Shown here piece by piece: positions 1-12,215 of a DNA stretch of 64,000 nucleotides. Below the pieces are notes generated by a model that worked only from the letters and a program-made list of their open reading frames with translations, was not told the DNA's origin and made no database searches. Position 1 is the first letter of the stretch, and every line of letters starts with the position of its first letter. A program made the translations under genes and the position numbers. Source of the DNA: Pelecanus crispus (taxonomy: Eukaryota > Chordata > Aves > Pelecaniformes > Pelecanidae); NCBI RefSeq assembly GCF_030463565.1, contig NC_134643.1:119887809-119951808 (forward strand), given 5' to 3'.

Positions 1-3000
1 GTGTAGACCTTGTACAATTCAGTTCAAATGAATTTATATTTTGCATAACATATGATTTATGATGTAAACTGGCTGACATAGTAGTGCTCTAAAAATGTTA
101 ACTCTCTTCGATTAGACACATACTAGGATGAAAAGAAGTTTTGTGACACATCTTGGTTTTTCAAATGGTACTGGTATTTCAGCCAAGTTATCTGTAATGC
201 ACAAAGTGACACTTCCCAGAATATGCTGACACCGATAGAGTGTCTAAAGAGGCACATGAAATAAACTACACAAAACCAAACGTTGTGCTTTCCTGTTAGT
301 CTTCCCTACAATACCTCTCTCATTTTATCTTATCTGATGTTAGGCAGATGACCCGGCAACAGAGCTGAAATGGATTTATTGCTATACAGGAGTATACACT
401 GTCTCCAACTTACTTGAATTCAGTATATTATTTCCCGTATCTGATGGGATTTTAACAATGCATATATGCTTGACTGTCAGTATGTTTCATATGATAAATT
501 ATCTGAAAATTTCACAGTTCATATGATAAATTGTGTAAACCAGTTCCTATAAATTAAAAGACAAATTATGCTGTCACTTGAAGTGGTATAAGTCTGAAGC
601 AGCTCCTGCAAAGCCAAATAACGTAATGAAGTTACTCTGAATTTACATAGGTATAACTAAAACCGGTGTAACTATTTTGCCCTGTGAGCGGGAATAATGG
701 AGACCCAAATACTCATTTGTGTATATATGAACAGGTATGTGTTTATATATACACAAGTATACACATGCACACACAAAAAATACGCATTTGCGTTTAGCGA
801 CAGTTAAGTTCTACATGTGCCCACATATGTGTTTCAACATGGACTATGCAAGGCTGATGCACGTGGAAATGATATTAGTGTCCTTACAGTGACCGTGAGC
901 CTCTACAGACAACTTTCAGGGCAAATGACATTGCGAGTTTTGGTTTCGACCTGCAACTCTGCAGTGTGCAGAGCGGCAGGACAGTACCAACATGTTTGGT
1001 ATGGCGTGTCTGGAGATAAAGTTCTCACACCACTCACCTACAAGACTAAGAATATGTTCGGGGCATTTCAAATTTTGTACGCTATCACTGAAAACTTGCA
1101 CTTGTAATAAAATCTTCTAAACCCCAAAGCTACATTTTGTGGTGCCAGCTGAGGACCTAACACGTTAGAAGTCACTACCAGGACACGTGAAATATCTGCA
1201 TTTGCAATGTTATTCGAAACAAGACTGTTGAACTAGCTTTACTATATGAGCTAGCATCAGTGTACCCATAGTAAAAAAACCCTCTTGAAAATGTTACCAA
1301 TGACAAGTATGAATGCAATGATGTACTCTGGCAAATCTAGAACAACTAATCACTTAATTAAAAAAAGGAACAAACCCCTCCAAAACAGCAACTTTTTTTC
1401 TGGAAATTGCAACCCATGCTCAGAGAATCCGATTTGGGCTCTTGCCATAGGTTCCGTCTTCCTCAGTGACAAAGAGCAGCATGGCATTCATTAGCAGAAG
1501 GAGGAACACTCACCTAAACATATTGCTGAAAACCCACAATTATTAAATGTTCCATCCTTACAAAATCCTGTTTAAAGCCTGCCCTAAAGGTCGTCAAAGT
1601 CAAGGCTCCTAGTCATTCCCTGGCATTTTGGAGTGGGTCTTAAGTGAGGAAGCATCACTCACTGGCCATCACAAATTCATCTAAAGCTTTGTGGCTGGCG
1701 CTGGGTCTTTGGCAGTGCCTGGATGGCAGCAGACACTGGGCAGAGAGGCTGAGCTGGAATTTAACTTGTGTGAATGTGGGCACTGATAAGCACGGTAACT
1801 TTCAACAGTTTGAAATAGATTATTTGCAGTCTGTAGTGCTGCCCTATGGTGAAGTGGCTACAGAAGTCATTTCTGTTGTTAAGGAAACTGTAAAAAAGCT
1901 GTAGGTTTGTCTATATTGCATTTTTTCCTTACACTGGACCCAATACAAGTTCCCTTGAGTTCAGCCATAGTTGGACTGGATGAAAAACGGAAGCAAACAG
2001 ATATTGTTGTTTTCAAGGAAAGACGGCGAATGCGTGCTTTGCTGGCTTTTTTGCATCTAACTTTGCTTGATGTTGTGCAAAGAGTTAGAATACAGTGAAG
2101 TAAAACATTGCAAAGCCTTCCAAATTGGGCTTTTGACTTTTTATAGCCATATATACATATGTATATAAATAGTGGAGAGACTGAAAAAGTAGCTTTTTTA
2201 ATGGTTCAGTCTTTATAAACCAAATCATGCATTGTTTCAGCTGTATTTTTAAAGAGGCACACAAGAGTTTCTCTGTAGTGTTTTCACTTAAACATAAGAA
2301 GCTGCATGAGAGAAGACTCACTTGCCACTCTGGCAACTCAGAGAAACTTCATTCACATATAGAGGACTCCCACTTACTACAAGCCTGAACTTGCTCCCAT
2401 TGAAGCAAAGGGTAAGACTTCTACCAGCTTCGGAGGTAAATCACCGAGGCATGCAGCATGAACCACACGCATCTGTGAGAAGCAAGTCTGACTTCTTTAG
2501 GAGCTAGGATGAGGTTTTTTTGGTCCATGGACCTTTATGACTTGCTAGTTGAGAGATTTGCCAAGTGAAGTGTAACAAGGAGCATGAGGTGTCACAAAAT
2601 TAAAAAACCTACAACTTCTCTAAGAAAAAGATGGTAGCAGAAAAAGAATATACATCTATACAGTGTGCACACATGTATACACATATACTCGTTTCATGCA
2701 GAAAGCTTTCTAAATAAAAACATACAAAAAAATAACCAGTGCCATACATTATGTAAACTCACAAGGCGTACTTTCAACATAAATCTGAAGCATAAATTAA
2801 GAGAGCAAGAAAGAGAGAGACAGAGACGATAGCAAAACATTTTAAATATAGAATTTGCACAATTGGTATTTTTGTTAAATAAGAATAAATAAATTCATTA
2901 CATCCGTTCACATACCAGTTGTAAAAACAATAAATTATTTTATTTTTTTCAGTGCTGTGTTGCTTTTTTTTTTTTAAACAATTGTGATTAATCCGCAAGA

Positions 3001-6000
3001 TTATTCCCTCTCCCCCTTGTGATAAAACTGTTTCCACAGGAGGGCAGCTTGTACAATTTCTTTTATACAGTCAAACCAAAGAAGATAGGCTTTCTCCTAA
3101 TGAGAATGTCTTATTTGAAAAGCAGATGCTCTAAAAACCACCGATGCTTAGGGGTCCAACTCCGCCTAAGGGCACTGGAGATGTGTCCCAGAAAGTCAGC
3201 AGTGAATTTAACACTGAGGATTGTTTCTTTCTATGCAAAGAGCAATACTCCAGGTTTCTAACCCCTAGATGCATTTTATGAATCCTGTACGGCAACACTC
3301 AGCAGTAATGTAAACAACAACATAACAGTGTGTGACAAGGAATTTAGTTGAGAACAGAAGTTGAAATGACAAAGTCACATACCTTGCACCAATTTTTCAT
3401 TCATAAGTTACATGAGATAGCTACGACTGACAGAAGGAAGGCTTTGGAATTGGGAGTCTGATTACAAAGAACAGCCAAAAAACAAGTGTTAACTAGAGCG
3501 GGCTGACCTAGTTTATCTTATGCTGTCAGGGTTGCTTCCTTGGTCTGTCCCCTTTGCCTTCTCACCACATAAAGGCAACTGCTTTTTGGTCATGCTAATT
3601 TGCTTCATTACTACACTGGTGAAAACGGAAAAATCACTATAGTGGTTTGTTCACATATTTATTTATTTTTTATAAATAAACTCTTTCTATGAAAAAAGAT
3701 ATTCTTCATCTAAGGAAGCTTTAAATTTATACCCGCGTATGGTATTACTCTTCTGGAGCCAGAACAGCATCCAAAAGCTTTACTCAGCCTGTTGAACATA
3801 TAATAAATTATTACTATGATGCAAACACAAGTACTTGCACATTCTGTCTATATTATGATAAAACACAGGGAAAACAAATGCCACTTAATACAGCAGCTGT
3901 ACGCAGAGACAAATGTTAAGTCTACGCTGAGACACATTGTCTCCTTATTTTTCCTCTCATGATGGTTTCTATTTGTTATGAACTTTTTTGAGAGGTTCTA
4001 GAACATGTGTAATACATATATAAGTATAAAAATTAGATTACTTGAAAAGAAAATAAGACACTTCAAAGCGATCTTATGTTAATAGGTAGAGAAGGCATAA
4101 ATCTTAACTTTTCGGAAATCTGCAAATATTCAGAGCCACGACCTCAGTTCTTAGGGTGGGATCACAGATTAAGTGGGGAATTTTCCTCAAGATACACAAT
4201 CTTGCATAGGAGTACTCATAATAAGAAGGCCACATCATTCTTGAAAGCTGAAGATGATTAGTAACATTCCTTGGTAATTCATTTTGACAGAGGAGGAGGC
4301 CCTGCCCCTATTGCTGTTTATTTAGAGCAGGGTACAAAAATAGATAGTTCTCCAGGTTTCACACTTGTAGATGTAGCAATTCTATGCTGTTTTGAAATCA
4401 TCACATGCTTTCTTAGAGTTCATACAAACATGCCGCAGTTGCAAAAACATGTTTGTGTCAGCCTGGAGTGAGACCCGCCCTTGCTACCCATGCCAACAAG
4501 TTTCCTCTACTGATTTCATGATTAGGATTTTCAGAAGAGCCTGGGGTATTTCAGTGCTCGAGTACCACTGACTTAGAGCTGCGAGGCTTGTCTGAAAATC
4601 CTCCTGCAGTCTCATACTCTCCTGTGTGGATGAATGATGGAATAAAAGACAGATGGGATTCTATTTTCATCAGCATATTATAACCATTTCTTTTGGTACC
4701 TGTTATCCTAGGGCTTAATTCAAAGCCTGCTGATATAAAAGGAAGCAATTTTAACAGGGTTGCTGTCAGGCCTCCACCTGTTACCTGCATAAGGTGAAAG
4801 GCCCATCCTCGGTCACAGAACTTCTACCAGACAATAACGGGATTCAGAAGTTGCTGCCAATGAAAACTATTACCAGCTACTGCCTGTACTGTGGAAACAG
4901 TCTTATTGATATTGGGCAAGTCCTCCACATCCTGATGTGGTTTGACTTCCTAGTGTCCCCTCCTCCTCCCAAATGTGGTAGATATACAAACATGAATGCC
5001 TTCTATAGCTTTAAAAAAACCCCAAAACACACACAAAACAATCAAAAAAGACAAATAGTTACAAACTTTTGCTGGTAAGATGAATACCAGAGTTAGACAT
5101 CATGGACAAAACAGTGATAAAAATTAACTGCTTGCTGTGTTTTTTTGACCTTTGTAGCCTCTTCAAAAGATGTAGGCACGTTACACATTGTTAGATTCAA
5201 GGTGGAAGCCATAGAGAAAATAACAGAGAAAGCAGCTGAACACAGCCTCAGAATATCTGAGTTAGAAGACACTTGATTATCTTACCTGTAATTTTTGGTT
5301 CTCTAACTAGTTTCTACAAGATACAGTATGCCTTTGTTTTACGGAAAGAAGAAGCTAGCAGCTATTGTTCATTGACAACAAGGACCCCAATCTGTGACAC
5401 AGCTGGAACTAGTGGAAGGTTTACAAGCAAAGTGTGCACAAATTCCTCCTAACCAATTCCTCCTAGCCAAATCCTCTTTCTGTGTGTGTCTGACATACAC
5501 ATGGTGAGGAGTCTCTGATGGTGCTGGTATTTGAGCAATGTGCATGTCGGGATCCCTGGTCTGCAAGATGCTGCAATGCTCCCTCTTGGTGGAAACACAG
5601 TATTTGTCACAGAATAATGATCTGCTGTCAGGAAATTCCTAGCATGAAAATGTGTTTCCTTTTGTCAAAACCAAAAGGTATTACTTCTTAAAACCAGCAG
5701 CAAGCTCTTCATTTTCCAGTAAAACATCTGCGGCCCTTTCTGAAGAATGGACCAAGTCCACACGGGCTGCAGATATACTTTGGTCAATCACTTTGCTTAT
5801 GTAGTTTGTCTTTTGATTTTTTTTAATAGAACCAAGTGATATAAAGTGACATACCAAATGAAAGATATTTACAAAACAGTATAAAATAAGCTACTGTGGT
5901 ATCATGGGTATGTGTGACGTTTTCTAAGGACATACTGTATTAGAGGTAGGTGAAAAAGGGGAGATGATTCTGTAACCTTCAAATATCCCAGGATCCTCCA

Positions 6001-6279
6001 TTCACTAGTTTTTCTTCTTTTGCATTATTTTATTTATATTTTTGCAGACACAGAGGGCTTATAACAACTTTAATGCTTAGTTTTTTGACATATTAAGATC
6101 ACCCTACTATTATTTAAAGCAGTGCACATCTTCTTTTGGTCCAAATAGGCAGATTCTGCCCATAATTTGAGACTGTAAGTACATTGAAGCCTTTGCTTCT
6201 CTCTGTCTGGACAGACCTAATACCAGTATGTCAACAATGGCTTAATCAAACCTCTTTTAAAGAAGATCACAACCACAGG
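1..6279 (-). other. Region downstream of the ADAMTS5 stop: probable 3' UTR and flanking DNA
   Basis: No coding exon is recognised. Mammalian ADAMTS5 mRNAs have a multi-kilobase 3' UTR, so much of this may be transcribed. Minus-strand AATAAA candidates include 6034-6029, 4320-4315, 3668-3658 (two overlapping), 2944-2939 and 380-375. The 3668-3658 pair and the 2944-2939 signal have T/G-rich sequence after them, but none is decisive. Also present are a short tandem duplication of an AATTCCTCCTA-type unit at about 5441-5470, a GA-rich run near 2800-2830 and a poly-T run at about 2965-2974. ORFs here are short and unrecognised. Confidence 0.45.
3658..3668 (-). terminator. Candidate poly(A) signal pair (AATAAATAAAT)
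   Basis: The minus strand carries two overlapping AATAAA hexamers about 2.6 kb after the stop codon. GTGATTTTTCCGTTTT follows about 35-50 nt downstream and could serve as the U/GU-rich element. Competing signals exist at 2944-2939 and elsewhere, so this is one candidate rather than an assignment. Confidence 0.25.
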
Positions 6280-6853
6280 TTAACACTTTTTCAACAAGCA
6301 CTGTTTAAATGCTGACGGTCTCTGGGAGAGAAGACATCCCTTAGCTAATTTTCCATGCCCGTCTTTGCACTGGACAGTCCTGGTGTGCCATCCTGTGTCG
6401 CATGTTCGAGAACAAGAAAGCCACGGCCCCGTAACCCAGCGGGGTTGCGTGAGCTGTGGAGTTACTTTGCCGCTGCTGCTGCCACTGCTGGTGACAGAGT
6501 TAGTCATTTGCCCTTGCTTCTTTGGCACGAAGAAACTATAGCGGACATCCACTGGTTGAGTTGGATCAGTCGCAAGTATCTGCACAATAAGAACCTCTTT
6601 TGTGGCAGAGTGTCCCATTGCGTGCAAGAAATCATCTTTGTGACTCCAGCCGCTGTAGTTCATGACAGTCCCGTTGATGTCAATGATTGTTTCTGAAGTG
6701 GAGATCATGTATTTTCCATTGACAAGGTACTCACCGTTTTTCTTTTTCAAGGCCAGGTAGGCAGTGAACCTGCTCTGGTCCTTAGTCTTGAACTGCCGAA
6801 CTTTGATGTGGGTTGCCCCGTCTGGGATTTTCACTACATCTGTGTAGCCCTTG
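6280..6853 (-). CDS. ADAMTS5: ADAMTS5 exon 8: spacer and C-terminal thrombospondin repeat, stop codon
   Basis: This exon codes residues 699-889 and the TAA stop at 6282-6280. The acceptor CATTCAG|CAAGGG completes codon AGC. The spacer begins KGYTDVVKIPDGATHIKVRQ and contains ALKKKNGEYLVNGKYMISTS and NGT and NYS sequons (N759, N764). It ends about residue 837 after a variable Ser/Thr-rich linker. The terminal TSP1 repeat starts WVTGPWLSCSRTCDTGW (about 838) and ends AFKQCLLKKC. One C-terminal repeat is the ADAMTS5 architecture and separates it from ADAMTS4 (none) and ADAMTS1 (two). The spacer and terminal TSP are known matrix- and substrate-binding regions in the family. The reading frame continues upstream of the acceptor but is intronic. 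Confidence 0.96.
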
Positions 6854-9800
6854 CTGAATGAAGTTAAGAAAAAAGAGTATTCAGTAGCTAGCGTGAAATA
6901 AGCCTCAAGTCTTACTGCAACACCTAATGAAGTCACTGGCATGACGCATCTTGCTTCGTTTTAGTTAAGGCCCTGAATCCATCTGGCTTGAGGCTCATCT
7001 ACAATTAATTTAACCAGGTTCCACTGTTTGTCTATTGTATTGTTCTTCACGTTCTTGAAGAAATTTCTACTGCACTTATTTCAAATTGCTTAATCTTTAG
7101 CTTTAGTAATGATTTTATGTGAGTCAGATACAAGTGGAATGAAAAATAACAGATAGCTTATATATTTCAGCAAAGGGTGGGAGATATGAAATATGATGCA
7201 CGCTTTGCCTGCCAAGGAAAAGATAATGAGATATGCATTGGTTACAGCTGTTTCTTGCTGTCTTTGCTATAATGATGATTAAGGAAAGCATGAGCAGAGT
7301 AACAGCTGGGTAGAGGTACCTTGGGAACATTTAAAAATAATTTTGATCACTGAGAAAAAATTTGTTTACTTTGAAATTCATAAAGCCAAAGATTAATTGT
7401 CAAGTGCCTAATACGAGGTGCACCCAAATGTTTAATTTGTACCATCACAGAGTTCTCTCTGTTGCTACTTATGAAGTATCTTAATTCAGATTTAGAAAAA
7501 GATATTTAACTCTTCTACCGAAAGTGACAAGCATTCAGAACCTGCAAGTGTGCTGGAACTTATCACTATCTCAAGTAGGTTATTTATTTTAACTTTACTG
7601 ATATATAGAAAAAATCTAAAGACTATACGTAGCTATAAGCTACCAACTGCACTTTGGAGACATGTATTTGCATTTCTAAATCTGTGACAAAACCATTCTG
7701 CAAGTATCTCACGTCTGAAAAGTTTAGTGCTGAAACTTCTGGGGAAAAAGGAATGAGAAAATATACTAAAAATATATAAAAGTGAAGGGGTTTCCTCTGG
7801 GACTGTTTAAAGAACAGACTGCTAATTTCGAGAATTTTTGGCTGCACAAGTAGAGACTGCACAGACTACAGATTAAACGCTTGTGCTATTCCCCTGCTAT
7901 TTCCAACAGTTATGGGACAATGACTAAAACTCTATTGATTTAGCACCTCCATAAAGCTGAAGGAATATAGTGCAAAAAACAGGCTGGGGGGCACTTTGCT
8001 CTACAGCACTGCACAAATATTTTTACGTAACGGTTGCCAAAATAACTCTGTTAAAACATGTTATTAATGTTACAAAATCATTTGGTTAAAAACTAAAAGC
8101 AATGCTGAAGAATTCAAGTTGTCTGCACAAAGAACTGTAACACTCCACGTGCACAAAGAAGCACATGCAGCTTTAGTTCTCCCCTTTCCCAACTTCTGAC
8201 AATTTGGCTTTACAGCCTTTTTAAAAAAGTTCTTAGGAAGCAAGTTTTCCAGAAGATTATGTTCTGACTGCTTTAAAAGAAAAAAGTACAAACAAATAGT
8301 GTTATGGCAATTGTCCACAATGGGAAATACTAGTTTCCCCTTGTACATTTAATAGTTTCCCTGTACATTAAACATACAGATTGCTACAGTTTGGTTTATA
8401 ACGGACAGCAACACTGGAGCTGCTATTTTTCAGTGGAGAAAAGATAATTTTACTACAGCCACTGCCCTTTCATATGTAAAAACAGTTTACAGCCAATTAA
8501 GGTTTCACTATTTTAATGAAGGGTTTATTTTAAAGTCAATCACTGGCATAAGGGAATTGCCTCAAACAATATTTCCAAGAAAAAATAAAACCTTGTCACT
8601 CCAAAATTAAATCAAAATCAAGTTAGAACACACTTGCTACTTACAGGTTGACTATCACTTTCTAAATAGGGCAATTTTTTGAATGCATTGAGATTGAATT
8701 AATACTTTACCCTCTGACCAGTCTCATTTCAGTTAAAGGCATGATTTGAGGAGTAAGATGGTAGCTTCACAGGAATAATTATAATAGAATCTCTCCATTT
8801 CCAAGTATATCTATGCTACAAATCTGACCTCACTGAAATTCATGGAGTCCCTTTAACATTTTTGCTGGAGCCTGGGTTCCAGCACAAGGATCATTACTCA
8901 ATCACATGAAGCATATCTCATACTGTCTTCTTCATTTATACATCCCTGACATTTCAATATTTATAAATTGGAAAAGATTTGGTTTATATAATCACTAATT
9001 TGGATGGAAAGTCATTCTTTGTGGCAGAGGTGTTTTGGCATCATCAGGTGTGTAATCATTGGTTTACCAGGAAGAAGATTAGTTATGTTTATTTTTAGAA
9101 TAAATTCACTCTCAAAGCCATTTTTGACTGCTATTAATCAGTATGTTGAAATGTATAGAAATAAAAGGTCATTTCAGGAGTCAGATTTCAACTTCTGGTA
9201 GCTTTCAATATGCTACGTAAGAATTTGGAAGATATAAAACAAAATCAAGTTTATGTACGTTTTAAAAGATTGTACACTAATGCAGTCACAGACACTAAGT
9301 AGAAATTGTCAACTGAAAGTTTCTAAGAGTAGATCGCTACAGCAGTCCTTTGAGACCTTGGAATCTATGTAAATGATAATTACAAATCCTTATTTTTCTA
9401 TGAGTCTTAAGACTTGAAGAGGGAGGGAAACAACAGTTCAGAGAGAAAGCAGACTTACTTGACATTGGTATTTCAGTACAAAGCTTACTGCTGCCCTCAG
9501 TGTGGTCAGGGAAAACCGTGGGGGTGGTTCCTTTTATTTTACTTAAGTTTTATTACAGTTAAAAGCTGAACTCTAACAGAAAAATGTCTTAGGGATAACT
9601 GCTATAAATATTTTGACTTAAAAAAAAATCCATCTCGAAATTGACATTATGCCAGTGGACATGAAGGGATATAGCAAATGCCATGCTTAAACCTATGCTT
9701 CTGACATCGCATCTCCTCATCTAAGCTCCACATACACTCAGCAGTGTGAAAAGGTATTTTTAGGGTGTAATCCCTCTCAGCTACTAAGGAAGACTTTTAC

Positions 9801-10378
9801 AGCTGTAGTCTAGTGCCGTCTGCTTCTCTCCACTAACTACACAAGGAATCCGTGTCACTAAATCAGGTGGGATGTCCTCATTGTCATTCAAAGTTAGATG
9901 AGATGACACACATTCTCAGCGTGTAACTTGCTAACACAGCATCGTCTGGGAAATGCAGACTTTCAGAAATACCCAGATTATTCTGACCCCAACTTTCTGA
10001 TTCACTCCTCTCTTCCCTTTCCTCCCTCCTCTAGAAACCACAAGCCATCTGACACAGCAAGATTAGCAAGTAGCACAAGATGCTATGCCTTAATCTAGGC
10101 AGACTTCTATTGATGGGGTGCTCCCCTGTATCACTGGCACTTTGTGTCAGAAATGAAGTGGGTACAGTGTTTTGCCAGTTGATTATTTGCTAGTTTTGCA
10201 GTAATGTTAAGAGGCCAGCTGTAAACATCTGGAAAGTGCAATAAAGCACAGGCTATGTACTTTTTTACTCAATCTTTGTATGAAAGTAGATTGCATTTAG
10301 AGACAGCAAGCAAGCAAGCACATAGCAGTGTTACTATTGGCGCAACAAGATACATTTACTAATACTCAAGATCGATAC
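6854..10378 (-). other. ADAMTS5 intron 7
   Basis: About 3.5 kb, GT (GTATCG) to AG (CATTCAG). AT-rich, with a short GCAA tandem repeat near 10306-10320. No transposon, RNA gene or coding exon was recognised; short ORFs are at chance length. Confidence 0.8.
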
Positions 10379-10554
10379 CTCTTTTTGGTAAAGGTTCCCA
10401 TGACTTTTGTGCAGCTGGAATTGTCTCCTCCACACACCCCGCATTTGTCATACTGGAGCTTTGAACCGATGATGCCGTCGCAACCAGTTCGGATGCATTT
10501 TCCCCGGACGCAGACTGAATTACTGTACGGTCGACATTCAGTACCATCAGTTAC
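10379..10554 (-). CDS. ADAMTS5: ADAMTS5 exon 7: Cys-rich domain, second part
   Basis: This exon codes residues 641-698 plus two bases. The acceptor is GCCTAG|GTAACTGATGG. The translation is [58 protein letters not shown], ending [21 protein letters not shown] and [11 protein letters not shown] are signature ADAMTS Cys-rich motifs, and NSS is an N-glycosylation sequon. The exon lies in a frame that is easily missed because a 62-codon ORF runs through the same strand in another frame. Confidence 0.95.
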
Positions 10555-11403
10555 CTAGGCAATCAAATGACCGTTAAGTTAAAACTGCCATGGAAAAGAT
10601 TTGCTTTTGTGAATCCAACTGGCAAAACCCAGTTACTTATTTATGTCACCTACTCAGAACAGACTCCCTACCCTGACAGACCAGACTCAGTTTCTCTAAC
10701 ATTTCCAGCACAAAAGCAGATGAAATTTAGCAAAGGGCTGAAAGCAATGACAGATAACTCCACCCTAAGACGCTAAAATGACCCTGGCTTTAATGATGAT
10801 CTCACAGCTTATTAATAATAACAATAACAGTACTTGTAGATAGCCTTGCATTTGAACTATCTACATCTAAATGTTACCTTCAGAACATTTAGAGGCAGCA
10901 AACTGCAAGTATAAGCGTGGGAGACATTTCAGTTCGAATTGTATCTGATATAACTGACCACAAGTCACATCTATACTAATTGGCTAATTATTCAATATTA
11001 ATTGGCTTCATAAGAGTTACGCTGGAGTCCCTTAACAAAATTCAGGGTAAAACTTATTCTTTTACTCATAGTACTCTTTCTCCTCCAGAAAAGCCCAGAA
11101 TGACAGATGACTCTCCAGGTAGAAACCCCTTTATCCACTACTAAAAACAAACTAGTGCAGAGTGCACTAAGAGGCCCACATTTTTCATGAATCCACATAC
11201 TGAGATGTGGAAAAACTTATCTCATTTTAGAGGCCACTTCTGGTCCTAATGTATAACCAGTGGATCAAACCATTAAATCTAATCACACAGTTAAATCTTT
11301 GAATCATAAGATTAACTTCTTTCCCCTTGTTGTAGGGAAAGATTTCCAAGATACATGACACTTCTAAACTGGAGCATGAAATCATGATTGGAGATGTCAT
11401 TAC
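10555..11403 (-). other. ADAMTS5 intron 6
   Basis: 849 nt, GT (GTAATG) to AG (GCCTAG). Nothing recognised inside. Confidence 0.8.
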
Positions 11404-11579
11404 CTTCTGAGAAAATACCACATAATATCCAGTTCCTTTGGCTCGGCAGGTGAGCTTGCAAACGTCTCCGGGAAGTACTCCAGCATACTTGGGGACCCAT
11501 TCAACAAATGTCTTGACACCCTTTGCGTCAGACTGATAGCCATTCCTTGCTTCACACTGCTCTTGTCGAAAAGATTTAG
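11404..11579 (-). CDS. ADAMTS5: ADAMTS5 exon 6: Cys-rich domain, first part
   Basis: This exon codes residues 582-640. The acceptor CTACAG is followed by CTAAATCTTTTCGAC. Joined to the last G of exon 5, this gives N-A-K-S-F-R, where human has N-G-K-S-F-R. It continues QEQCEARNGYQSDAKGVKTF, VEWVPKYAGVLPGDVCKLTC and RAKGTGYYVVFSQK, and ends AAG|GTAATG, phase 0. This segment begins the Cys-rich exosite region involved in aggrecan recognition in the family. The open frame extends through both splice sites (MGIMIFAAW... upstream, VMTSPI... downstream), so the edges rest on splice consensus and phase. Confidence 0.94.
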
Positions 11580-12031
11580 CTGTAGAAGTATTCACATCAT
11601 TAGTGACTATTTCAGACCATGCTGCAAATATCATTATGCCCATTTATTATTCCAATTTCTTTTTTACATAATTTTTAAGTTATGTCACTTCACCTCTTTA
11701 CTTAGAACTGGCCTTCAAATCCTTCAACTGTTTTAGCTTGGAAATCTTCCCATGACATAATAAGCACTAAAGGACTAAAGTTTGCATTATGGTTCATTTT
11801 CCAGGACTTAAATTTCTTTTCATTCAAATGTCCTTTCTGTATGGCGTCAGGCTGGGGATGGGGGAAGAATTACAGTATTGTATTAATGATGAATGTCTTG
11901 TCTTGGTAAGTACATTTTGGAGAAACTACAATGGACCTTTGTTGTTTCCTTTCACAGTAGATGTTCAATATTTACTATCTTTTAACATAAGAGGCTGAAG
12001 CACGAAGGCACTTTGGCACGCAGGCACTTAC
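11580..12031 (-). other. ADAMTS5 intron 5
   Basis: 452 nt, the shortest intron, GT (GTAAGT) to AG (CTACAG). Nothing recognised inside. Confidence 0.8.
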
Positions 12032-12215
12032 CATTTGCTGGGCAGGGTGTGACGTTGCAGGAGCGGTAGATGGCCCTCTTGCCGGTGCAGTACCGGCCAT
12101 TGTTTCTAGGAGCTGGGTTATTGCAGTGACGATAAGCAAACTGAACTCCTCCGCCACAGGTACGGGAGCACTGTCCCCAAGGTCCCCAGGACCCCCAGTT
12201 ACCATGGCTTGAAGC
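12032..12215 (-). CDS. ADAMTS5: ADAMTS5 exon 5: central thrombospondin type 1 repeat
   Basis: This exon codes residues 521-581 plus one base. The acceptor is ATTTCAG|GCTTCAAGC. The translation starts [20 protein letters not shown] and continues [42 protein letters not shown]527, W530 and W533 fit the WxxWxxWxxC pattern that is C-mannosylated in TSP1 repeats. C536-S-R-T539-C540-GGG fits the O-fucosylation pattern CxxS/TCxxG. The donor is AATG|GTAAGT. Relative to the human repeat, S to P at 532 and S to T at 539 keep the modification motifs. NVT at the end is an additional possible N-glycosylation sequon. Confidence 0.95.

Noticed and set aside
6355-6696. 113-codon plus-strand ORF over exon 8
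   Set aside because: Antisense shadow of the spacer/TSP coding sequence.
10359-10547. 62-codon minus ORF in the exon 7 region
   Set aside because: Wrong frame of exon 7; the correct frame gives VTDGTECR...[11 protein letters not shown].
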